A DNA stretch of 64,000 bases from Paralvinella palmiformis. Taxonomy: Eukaryota > Annelida > Polychaeta > Terebellida > Alvinellidae. Below are positions 12,208-22,702 of the stretch, piece after piece. Position numbers and translations under genes: made by a program. Location: assembly GCA_025642065.1 (NCBI GenBank), contig JAODUP010000841.1:107434-171433 (forward strand), given 5' to 3'. The notes beneath the pieces were generated by a model, which saw only the letters and a program-made list of their open reading frames with translations, searched no databases and had not been told where the DNA came from. Numbering within the stretch: the stretch's first letter is position 1; each line of letters begins with the position of its first letter.

Positions 12208-15200
12208 CTACTTCGGTTTGAGAACTGAAAACAATCACCACTGTAAATAAGACCGCTCTGAAACGATGACTAAGTCGTATAAAATAGTGTAAATGTACAA
12301 TATTTGACATTATTACCTGTTTTTATTAGCATCTGTACCTTCTTCTGAAAATAAAACAGGCAATATATTACACAACCTGCTTCTATCGATATTATATCAC
12401 TGATTAGGCACAGTAATTATTGAATATATCATCTATCTGATAAGTTACATTGAAATAAGACAGAAATACCTAGCTGGTGAATGTTTCCTGATCCAGTTTG
12501 TGATGCACAGAGTATCTGAAATGTTCGTTTTTATCTAGTAAATACTATTTTCAGTCGTTATTTTATACTCTAGATAATATTAATTTGTAATCGGGACAAC
12601 ATTCTCTGATAAATTCAAGATTTGGGAATAGATAACGACAGCAAACGTTATTAGAAGTTTACCTGGACAATTAAAGCCAGACAACATCTCGTTAGTAATT
12701 ATTAAAGACAAGCGTTTCGTAAGTGCATCTGTATTATATGGTATCACCAGTTAACCCAGGAATGTTATGCTAAGGAGAATTGAAACAAAGCTAGTACTCT
12801 GGATAGATTATACTGAAGCAATGATTGGATGATAGAGCTATAGGCTGACAATAAATATTATTTAGAAATAAGTAGAAAACTTTCCATTGATGTTACCGTT
12901 ATCAGGGCCATTAAGCTAACATTTGATAGATACGGAATATAGATATGGCACGCGGTATGCATACAAATCGCTATGGCTATTTAATGAAGGACAGATTCCA
13001 TACACGAGGAAGCGGTATCCGTATGCGGTATGCATAATTAAAAAGTAGTAACGCTTTATAACGGATTATCATGACTTGCTGGACAGATAATTCCCAAATG
13101 TCGCGTAATTTCATGGTCTGTTCCTGTCTTTCTGCCGCCACAATTTGACAACAAAGATGCCGAGAAAAACACTGTCAATCTTAGCAAGTCTTCCAGTCAA
13201 AATTGCATTTTGCTCCAGCATAAATTGCTGCGTTAAAACATTCACATTCATCTCTCTAAAGAAGTCTGCGGCAAGGGATGTAAACGCATATGGTTTCCTC
13301 ATATACGGAATCCTGCATTACGAATGCTGTTCTGGCATAACGGATACTATGAAATCTTAGTTTTACGCTTAAATTTAAGCAAATCATATCTCTATCATGA
13401 GGTAATATACGCAAGCATTAAGTAACAGAAATTATGCAAAGAAAAAGAGTACGAGTTCTATTTTATTAACAACACTCATAAAAACACAGCTCCATTATAC
13501 GTAGTCTATAGCAGAGGAAATAATACAAACAAGAACAGTACCAGTTCTATTCGTTGTTGACGACCCTCAGACAAACTACAGCCGTACTGAACAATGCCTA
13601 GTCTATTGCAGAATGTTAGGTACAGGAACAATTAATGGTATCTGCTGCTCACTAGTTTTGTTATTAGGATATATCATTTTCGCTTACCATAAAGCAATTA
13701 AATAAATTACCTGATGATTAAAATAAATCTAATATATCTCGCGTCTTTAACTCAATAGTCATTGGTCTCCAAATAAAATTTAAAAAATAGATAACTAAAT
13801 ACATGTACGGAAGGAAAAACACGAACTACTAGAAAAATAATCCAGAAAAGTCATGTTTATGCATTTACCGGGGGTGGAGAAATGTTAATTCAAATTTATC
13901 GAAAACAATACTACAAATATGAGAGATTAATGCTTACTTCGGTATCTGTGGGTAGTGACAGATTAAATAAGTGGTTAATGTGTTCCATGTGTCCGTCCAA
14001 GACCTCATGCAGTGTAGCCTGAAAGTCTTCAAGTTCCAAGTGTATTTTCTTTCTCAAAATATTATCTGGAAATGAATAAACCTTGACGTTCTGAACTCTA
14101 GTTAATTTTCACTGATCAATATATCACTTAGTGTTCTCTTCAAATTGTAACATCAATTATCATGAATAACATTATATAGTAGTAATCGAACGTAGCAGTA
14201 TATTTCAGTATCGACTTTTATAGCTAAGCTGTTATCTGACTTCTGTATTTAACTATCCCTATACATCACCAGCAACATTAGCAATACAAAATTCTGTATA
14301 GTGTTCAATCAACTGTGAATGATTTAAACGATCTCAGAAAAGCTAAACAATCCGCTTTAATAGAACCGGTAGTGAACTCTCCTCCGATGTGTTGAGCAGA
14401 TACTTCTGAATAACAAATAGCTGGAAACGTTATGATGTATTTATGGTCAAATTTCGCCCGGAATAGACCGATCCAATTACCCCCTGGTGCCACCTAGCGA
14501 CTGAATTTCACACTACGGTCTCGGGTTAGAAGTCTGGGAATCACTGTATTGCATGACGATTTACTGAAAAGCTGCATTTATACTATTTACCAGCTATATT
14601 TGGATTTTATTTATAGTTCATTAACGGTATATGATCTTCAGATCATAATTTTGCATTTAATAGGAATGCCATAGACCTCATGCAATGGATATAGGCCACT
14701 AAACTAAGTAACGTTCAGTGCGATTTGCATGGTTGTCATGGTCCGGCCTGTCTAGTTAAAACTTCCATTCTAAAATGTGTGTTTTTATCACATAGATTAT
14801 AATTCAATGCGTGATTGCTATTACTGTAACATTGGTATTTATGCATGATATCGTGTATTGAAAATTGTATTTTGCCAAGGGTATTAATACTCTAATATAA
14901 TTTAACAAAAAATAATATACAGGTGGTACTTATGATTGGTTCTCAGGTACAACTAAAAATTATATTTCCTAAACTTGCCCTCTATATCTATATTAAATAT
15001 TTAAAAAATCTTCATTAAAATCAATTTACATTCAACTAATAGTTTAATTTTAAAATTATTTATTTAATCCATTGAAACCCATGCTAAAAATCCTCCACGA
15101 GTCAACATGAATAACGAAGGTTTATCTGTGTCATTCAGCTGGAAAGATCGGTCCGTTCAATCATTGGGTTATCTCCTGATAAATATTGTGTTGAATCCTT

Positions 15201-15778
15201 TGGAAAGACACAATCGTTCAGCTGAAATACTAGTTTCAGTCTCCGAGTAATATGAACTAATTTGCTAAAAGTTTCCAGTATTTACCGTTAGTGAAAAGTT
15301 GCCATCCCTTATTAACAGTCGGCGCCATAGCTGTTTCTAACCAGAGATCACAGTTAGTAACTGATGCAACGCATTTCGCCTGGATCGGTCTATTGGATAC
15401 TGAATAACTGAAACCTAAAATGTGATGAACCAAGATTGACAGCACATTTTCCAAATTCATAGGTTACATTGGGTTACCTAACTGTCTGAGCACTACAGCA
15501 GAAGCACTACGTTTCTTGTCTTCGTTGACACGACCAAAACAGTCAGAAACTTGAAAGCTATAATTAGCGTTGTCTGTTCTCTCAAAAATATCGTTGATTG
15601 TGGCTGAGATGCTATGCTCCGGCTGACAGTCATTATCGATATAACTAGTTATTGATGATGACAGGGACGTACGCTCTCCTTTCACGCCTTCACCGACCAT
15701 CTCCTGTTGGTTCTGTTTACAAATGTGGACGTTAATAAAAAATCTGATGCCACACAACCACACCCATAACTGTATTAC

Positions 15779-15836
<58 letters not shown>

Positions 15837-16179
15837 AATATTTGCGGATGGTTACAGCTTTAGTGAAGTATGTGAAACAGATCAGGTCAGTGAATGAGTG
15901 AGTACTGTTTAATGACGCATTTTGCATACCTCTTATCTTAAATCTGAATCTACAACTGACAGTTCTCATTTCAAACATCCTTATGATCAAATAACATTGT
16001 CATAGGTTATGGACGACGATAACCATGTATATAATTATACCTTATCAAAAACATTAAATGTACAATTTACCTGCAGTGGATATACTGTATAAGGTGAGAG
16101 GTACTGCTTAGCATCTGTCTCGTTAGGAAGGTTGGCTTCAGTTCCATTATGACCTTCTGCTATATTTTCACTTGGCAAA
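12208..16179 (-). CDS. Unrecognised spliced gene (six exons, C-terminal 214 residues)
   Basis: Six minus-strand segments with good AG/GT borders join without a phase conflict: 16179-16071, 15712-15478, 15414-15286, 14065-13938, 12344-12317 and 12224-12208, ending in TAG. The first one or two exons are missing, because exon one here starts with the last base of a codon. The deduced protein is polar, Ser/Thr- and Asn-rich at first. It then has an amphipathic, probably coiled-coil stretch (LRKKIHLELEDFQATLHEVL) and a basic end (KKVQMLIKTVLKPK). I see no membrane segment. One intron is only 63 bases (15415-15477). I do not recognise the family. Exon structure supports a real gene, but the 28-base and 17-base last exons are the weakest calls. 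Confidence 0.6.
12992..13315 (-). mobile_element. PIF/Harbinger-like MITE with a transposase-like N-terminal frame
   Basis: The ends are inverted repeats: CAGATTCCATACACGAGGAA at 12992 faces CAGGATTCCGTATATGAGGA read from 13315. They resemble the ends of the element at 60113-60691. Inside, a minus-strand frame (13302-13111) reads through ADFFREMNVNVLTQQFMLEQ and then LWRQKDRNRP, followed after one stop by NYATFG. This resembles the basic, Trp/Arg-rich start of Harbinger transposases (RR..RPW....FG.Y). That assignment is inference. The element lies in an intron of the unrecognised gene. Confidence 0.5.
15781..15831. repeat. (CA)n microsatellite
   Basis: About 25 CA units within the intron between the first two visible exons of the unrecognised gene. 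It produces spurious Cys-Val reading frames. Confidence 0.95.
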
Positions 16180-16607
16180 CTACAGGAAGATTATTTATTT
16201 ATTACAAATCGTGTCATGTCATATCCTTTATTGTGATTACAATATTACATTGTTTTCTATAAATAATACTCATGTGCTGATCAATAACTTTCCTTTCGTG
16301 AAATAGCTATTTTGTCGGCCTATGCGTATTTGGGGTAAGCCTCGCGTGATTTCAGATTGTTTGTAATCACAGACACATGCCAAGAACAATGGATCTAATG
16401 TAAATTAATCAGTAAAACAAAATCACCACCCAGTTCCAATGTCATCTTGATACTAACGCATACTGCACTAAAATTTGTTGATGAATTTTGCATTGTACAT
16501 TGACTATGAGATTGCTCAACACCTGTCGCATATACTAAAATAAATCAACCATTGAAGTGTAAGGTGGTCGAACCTCCACACCTCTCCCCTATTGGCTAGT
16601 AATAATA

Positions 16608-16643
16608 TTGCTAGTACTACTAGTAGTACTACTAATAGTAATG
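16608..16643. repeat. Short palindromic AGTACTACT stretch
   Basis: The stretch contains the perfect palindrome AGTACTACTAGTAGTACT, flanked by further partial symmetry (ATTGCT on one side, AGTAAT on the other). No function is evident. It lies upstream of the first visible exon of the minus-strand gene. Confidence 0.6.
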
Positions 16644-17469
16644 GAGTTACCTAACGCCGAAACGAAATTAAACAAAGCCCAATGGCAACGTTTTTAAGTT
16701 GAATTATGATCCGAAAGATATATTGAGTACTGAAATAATATCTCAGCGATAAATTATGTTTATCAATATAAAAATGAAGAAATCTAGATATACAAAATTA
16801 ACGCGAAGCAGTTGAGCGATATATGAAGAACCCAAAGAATATTTCATTATTTGCATCAGTCATTCAATGTAAAACACATAGATCTAGGCCTATATCATAC
16901 CTCAGTTATTGGTCAATATAAAATATTACCTACCCATATCCGCTAGAGAAATGTCTATATACAGGAAATCCTGGTACAGTTTCTTGATCCATAATAGGTC
17001 TTTACTTGTGATTTCCAAGAAAATACGCATACAAATTAATGAAATCACAACACAATCACAAACACGTGGATCTATTACAGTAAGACACCCGCATAATCTG
17101 TTAGTAATCAGAATAACATTTTCAATAATTTTAGTTTTTATTTAAAACTTCCCCTCGTGTTATTTTTATATCAATATACACACAGAGTTTATAAGGCTAA
17201 AATAGATTATATTAAGGATTAATTAAACCGTACAACATGTAAATGCTACACCCACCACTGCCATCTTTAAGGAACGAAACATCGTCTGCTTTTATAAGTG
17301 CTAATTCAGTGAAGTTGAATACACTCTTTTTATGGAAATAATACATATACCATGTTATGATAATGGATGTGGAATCAAATTATGGAAGGATTCAAAGTAA
17401 ATTCAATTTATTCTTTTGATTATACATTATCTGACTTAAGAGTAATGCGGACTAGCTTATAACGTATAA

Positions 17470-17545
17470 CTTAGGTATGTGGATATATTCGATATCAGCG
17501 TCAGCCATTTTATTACGTTTCCGGTGATTTATTGTTTTCCCGCCG
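17470..17545 (-). promoter_or_regulatory. Candidate promoter and first exon of the minus-strand gene
   Basis: On the minus strand an E2F-like GGCGGGAAAA (about 17544-17535) and an ETS-like CCGGAAACG (17523-17515) lie just before ATGGCTGACGCTG. That start is at 17508, in a good AAAATGG context. The frame codes MADADIEYIHIP before it closes. If it splices after CCTAA at a GTTATA donor, the phase fits the exon at 16179. That donor is weak, so the link is tentative. The GC-richer sites stand out from the AT-rich surroundings. E2F control would suggest cell-cycle or germline expression, which is inference. Confidence 0.35.
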
Positions 17546-19420
17546 CACGGAGGGTATCTGTCGTTGTGGAATTCTAAAAAATCATCGTGAATGATATAGT
17601 AGGAAAGCTGGACTTCAGATGCAAATTCGATTTTTTTCTTTCCGACATTTGATGTCGTCGCGTGTTGAATATTTGCTACGGTTTATAGGGAAGATTGAAA
17701 GTTAACAGGGGTTTAAATCAATTTACTATCTCAAGTTACTGAAAGTTTTATAACAATCGTATTTTCAGAACTTTTTAAACTGTCCGAGATCGCCATGCTT
17801 CCGGTCATAACGTTGAAAAACTGTCATGGCGGATCTGAAATTGACCTATGTGCACTGACTCATTTTACTTAGTAAGACTTCCTAGATTATACTTAAAACA
17901 TATCAGAACGTACTAAATATATCTTAGATATTGGAAAAGTGGATTTTATTCAATCTTGTGTTAGTGACTGGCCGATTACCAATTTTGAAAGACGTTCTTT
18001 CTATTTTGTTGAGACATTTTTTAATATATCCATCCAAGAAGATGCTTCCAAAAAAAGAAATGGGGACCTGTAAATACTCATACTGTAGGTATTGCTAAAA
18101 AGCACTTGTTAGAAAACTTTTCTATTGCTCGTGAAGACTTTAAATGGATACATTCTGTGCATCTTTGCTTTAAAATGTGACAATAGTCACACCAGGACTG
18201 AAAGAAAACGTTTGTCATTACAGATTACTCCCCTCTGACTCTGCCACCCCTTCTTTGCCTATTAATGCTGCCATTCAGAAAGCGGTTGATAGAACTTTGA
18301 ATACATTTATTTTATATTAATTCAGTGTGTCCATGTCTCCTTTATTTCAAAGAAACTCCTTTATTTTATGATTCTGCTAGATCTCTTTCTTTTATTACCT
18401 CCTTTTTTTGATAAATCTCCTTTTTTGAAAAAGCAGTTTATATTTTCTTATTTCCTCACAGTGGAGTGTGTAATTGTATTCAAGTGACTTTTATACTTTC
18501 AAATTGAGCCTTTTCTGCAATAAAACACTTGTTTATTAAGGTGTATTATCTATTTTCCATTCATGTCTATATATAGCTCTCCATCTAAGACTATGGTGCA
18601 ACAAGATAGGTCTCCATCGGTCTTTAATATTAAACTACACCAGCAAATACAAATATAACACGAGCTATTATTTTTACAATTAGTTTTACCGTAGTCCATT
18701 GCATACTTGCATGTAGCATCATATGAGTAGGCTTTCGATAAGTAGTGTAAATATTAAGTAGTCACATAGGATAATAAGGTAATTATCATTGTATAATATG
18801 TTGTAATTCACTTGGTGGTGTTCTTTGGAAAATTGTCTAATCTAACTTAAATCTAACTTAATACAATATCTTGTTAAAATCTTATAGATTGTGGACAAAT
18901 TTCTTTAGTGCAAACCCTGAAATGGTGACTCTAGATGCAATCAGAATTAAACTAATGTCACTTTTTTCTCCAAAATTTCATCCCTCCTCAAACTCATTCC
19001 CATGGCCATGTTGCGGCCATAAATAGAGCATACAGCTTTATCTCTTTTATTTTCATTTCAAGTCTGTGGATACACTGGAATTGGAAAAGAACAAACTAGC
19101 CATCATGATTTGTTTTGAAATAAATCAATTTTTTTCTATCAAATCAGATTGATGTTTTCAACAGTCTCATAAGAAATACTAAGTAATTCTGAAAATAAAT
19201 AAATATGTGGAATATCATAATATACCCAGTAGGCTGAACATTTCATTATTAGCATTTCTAAAGGATTAAATAAAAGCTGTAATGTACAAATTTAAACTTT
19301 ATTTAAATACTTACAGTTAAATCAACTGGCGGTAGCATGCAACAAAACAACCAATCAGTTTGTGGTGCATGTGATTATTCATTATTGATAGCCTGATTAA
19401 TGCCATCTTCATATTAGTTG
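17546..19420. other. Intergenic stretch, possible TEX11 5' flank
   Basis: No exon can be supported. The TEX11 first exon should lie somewhere upstream of 21262, but no ATG-containing segment with a convincing donor in the right phase is visible. Short open stretches at about 18040-18180 and 18200-18320 (WGPVNTHTVGIAKKHLLENF) look like possible decayed coding sequence of unknown origin. Confidence 0.4.
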
Positions 19421-19585
19421 TCAAGAATCCGAAGCAATGTTTACATTTAGAACTCTGTGCATGAACACAAGTTTAGCCGCTTTTGCTACTCCAAGCCTGT
19501 TAATGTTATGCAGTTTACTGTGTACAAGACTAAATGTTGAAAAGGCTCGTTCCGCATCGGAGCTTGATGCAACTGAGCACAGCAA
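19421..19585 (-). pseudogene. hAT transposase C-terminal (dimerisation) fragment
   Basis: The minus strand from 19585 to the TGA at 19421 reads SSSDAERAFSTFSLVHSKLH, then RLGVAKAAKLVFMHRVLN. This is the hATC dimerisation region near the end of hAT-family transposases (SS..AER.FS....... R.RL....A.KLVFI...L). No upstream DDE part, TIRs or target duplication could be found nearby, so it is an isolated relic. Confidence 0.8.
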
Positions 19586-20499
19586 GCATTTAATTAACTA
19601 AATGATTATTATTAAAAATTTGCACAAATAAAGTGAGTAATCAGATTAGTATAAATTTAAGATGATCTGAAAAAAATTAAAAAATCAATATATTCGGGTC
19701 ACGAGCTTGTAATGCTAACATATGGGAATAATAGACCCAAAACCGTCGTCATTTAGAGACATAGAAAATGCCACAACTTCCTTAATACACAACATATTCA
19801 CATGATATTTGTGTCATATTATAGGTATATGAATTTTTTATCCACATACCTATATAACTAAGTTAAGTAGAAGAAAACCCACTCACTGACTCAGATAGTC
19901 GATAAATATAAAAATATTATATATAATAATTAATACATTGACACTAGTCTATAATAATAATGATTATTGTAATTGTGTAATTTTACCCTTTTTTTGTAAA
20001 AATGTACCCAACCCATTTGAAACCTGTAATTTATAGACTACTCATTGAAAGTTTTAGTTAATGCCATTACCGATGATTAGTCCTACGTGCGTCAAAAAAT
20101 GTGCATAATAAAGTAACTCTGAAAGGTTTTTAATAGCTCTGCTGCCTCTACTCTACTCTAAACTACTATACTCTATTTTATTTAAAATAATATTCTCTTC
20201 AATAGTGGTACGAACATATATCGCCATGATAATGAATGAGTATAGGTTTTGCATTCTGTCTATATCTTAGACATAGTCTAGCTACTTTTGACGGTGGATT
20301 TCAGATTGACGTATCATATTTAATCAATGTCACTATAGTGTGTTGAATGTGAACAAAGACGTGCCATATCAGGCATATGCTTCTAACTTAAATAGTTCTA
20401 AAGTTATATCCTGCCTTGCCAACTGTTTAAACTAGATGGATGGGTGGGTGAAGAGCAGATAGATTTGAGACTAGTCTGGCTAGATCTTTTACTATCGAC

Positions 20500-20980
20500 A
20501 AGTACTTTTGTGCAATTTGTATAGTGCGGCCCATTCTCGGAAGAGAACCTGCCAAAATGGGTCTATAGCTCTGTCAATACTGGTGTTCAGTTTCGGAAAT
20601 TCACCATCCAACTTCCGACCCATCAATAATTGCACTAGCGGGTTACCACTAACCCGTTACATGTGCCAGAATAGAAAATAAATGTTTGAACTGATGTTTT
20701 TCAGTCTCTACCTTCGAGTTGGCCAACTCCACCATTGATTTGTTGCAAATAAGCGATATTCGAGAAAATCCTCAAATTGTTCTGAGGCAAAATATGGTCC
20801 ATTGTCACTGTTTCATACGTCCGAAACATGAGAGGCAATCTGTTTTCTTCACGATAGCTTCTTCCGGCCACGTAGAGTAGTAGTCATTCATTCCCAGTAA
20901 GTGAAAGCCATTAAATACTTCTAGCAGATCCACGGCAACATCACTCCGCAGAACATCCGGCAACACTGTTGATATTTTGG
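20500..20980 (-). pseudogene. Decayed Ty3/gypsy integrase fragment
   Basis: On the minus strand SDNGPYFASEQFEDFLEY (about 20809-20755) is the second-Asp region of an LTR-retrotransposon integrase core. Further on, NPLVQLLMGRKLDGEFP (about 20637-20585) is the conserved segment after the catalytic Glu. Stops and frameshifts separate the parts. No LTR or primer site was seen. It lies just upstream of the first visible TEX11 exon. Confidence 0.75.
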
Positions 20981-21261
20981 GTTATTGCTTAATCCGACTA
21001 TGGGCATGGTGAAAAGTGCCACATATAACAGTAACAAGATAAATAACTGGTGGGTGAAAACTTAGTTTCCCCAAATCGATAAACGAAACAATGCGCCGTT
21101 TATTTTATATATGGATTTGCTAAAATATAACATTTGATGAAATATTTACTGTCAAACCACACATAGGCGGACTTCGTTTATTAATTTGAATTATTATCAT
21201 ATCTGAATGACTTGATATGTTTTGGTGTGAAGATTCCTCTTTAATTTTCATACCTTATTAG

Positions 21262-22120
21262 GCTTAGTCACGCAAATATTAAAGGATGACTCGTCTCTGG
21301 AAGATACAGTAAATCAACTCTTCAGCATCCTGGATAACTTGAATTCATTGGATACAAGTACAACTGGTAACATAGATGTCCAACGTCAGGTTGTAGACCA
21401 ATTTTGTAAATATTTTATACACGGATAAGTTACAATATCAGGTGTTATCACACCCACACCCACAAACACACATACACACGCACACACACGCACGCACGCA
21501 CGAACTGAAGTTTTGTATAATAGTTTTCAAAATATTTATTTTTAGGCTGATGAGTATGCAGTTTCATTATGGAACTTTGCGGTAACCAAACGGAGTGGAG
21601 GAAAACTGAATGACAAACTGAACGCAAGAAGTATACCCGCACGCTCTCTCACACACATACACACACATACATACACACACACATTCTCTCTGTGTGTGTG
21701 TGTGATATTATTCATTTATGTTAGCCAACCATAGCATGTTAAACTTGTTATTACAGTTCGTCACGTGTCTACTATGTTAGCATTGCTTTCAAATCCCAAT
21801 TGTTTGGAAGAAAACATATTAAAGAAACAGCTGATGGTGCGTATCCTTCGTTCTTACAGTTGTAATAAATATAGTTATAAATGTTTACTAAACAAAGATT
21901 CCAGGGGAAATTTTGTATAGTCCCCATAATTAATTGTTTAAACTATTTTGTATCACACACACACACGTACACACACACACACACACATCTTTTGGTTACC
22001 CGGTTTTCTTCATTAGAATTGATATTTTATTAGATAGGTTGGTCTGTTTCAGATGGCCTTGAAGTCTGCGAGGACTTGGCTTGGTTGGTATCATATATAC
22101 TAAGCTATTGTCTTAAAAAT

Positions 22121-22205
<85 letters not shown>

Positions 22206-22631
22206 TCTTTGTATAGCCCTATTGGTATGTCCAGTTATAGGCGACTGAAAAGCATGTGTGGATGTGTGTTTGAGTTCATGAATGCATAACATACTACACG
22301 CACAAATACAAATCCCTTCGCGGGCACACAGAAACACACATTAATGAGCATGTAAATACATATAAGTTGTAGATTTTAATTGCCAGCGTTTATTTGAAAA
22401 GAGGAGTAGTAACAAATTGCTTACCGTGATCTGCTCCATTTTCTAGGACACCGTTCAGTTTTTCTGTGTCTGTGCCCGTGCCTTATTATACACAGCTAAA
22501 CACACACACACACTCACGCGCGCATGCACGCACGCACACGCACGCACACATACACATATGTTCTACTTTGTTTCTCAACAGATGTCAAAGAAACTATGAT
22601 GGCAGAAATCCCACTGAAAATGGCTAACAGG
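21262..22631 (+). CDS. TEX11: TEX11 exons 2-6 (N-terminal SPO22 region)
   Basis: The exons are 21262-21389, 21546-21630, 21757-21836, 22053-22083 and 22582-22631. Phases chain exactly (0, 1, 0, 1, 0 left over). The first starts with two bases of a codon, so an earlier exon exists. An acceptor at 21268 would also keep the frame. Characteristic peptides are DTVNQLFSILDNLN, VSLWNFAVTKR, IRHVSTMLALL, KSARTWLD and AEIPLKMANR. They align in order with the start of vertebrate TEX11 (WNWAVT, IRHLACKL and KTGKGWLDAGK blocks, from memory of the family). Several donors here begin GTT rather than GTA or GTG. Confidence 0.85.
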
Positions 22632-22668
22632 GTTCGTGATTACGGTTGAAATGCAGTTGACAATCATG

Positions 22669-22702
<34 letters not shown>

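Noticed and set aside
13145..13360. Plus-strand 71-codon frame
   Set aside because: It is the shadow of the minus-strand Harbinger-like frame inside the MITE.
14305..14493. Possible extra exon of the unrecognised minus-strand gene (acceptor TTTCCAG before CTATTTG)
   Set aside because: It starts in phase but has no usable donor in phase. Joining 15286 directly to 14065 keeps the frame.
15464..15990. Cys-Val repeat proteins over the (CA)n array
   Set aside because: They are translations of a microsatellite. Only the segment 15478-15712 beyond it is exonic.
22500..22560. Regular CA/CGCA repeats as a CRISPR-like array
   Set aside because: They are simple imperfect CA microsatellite without spacer-repeat structure, in animal DNA.
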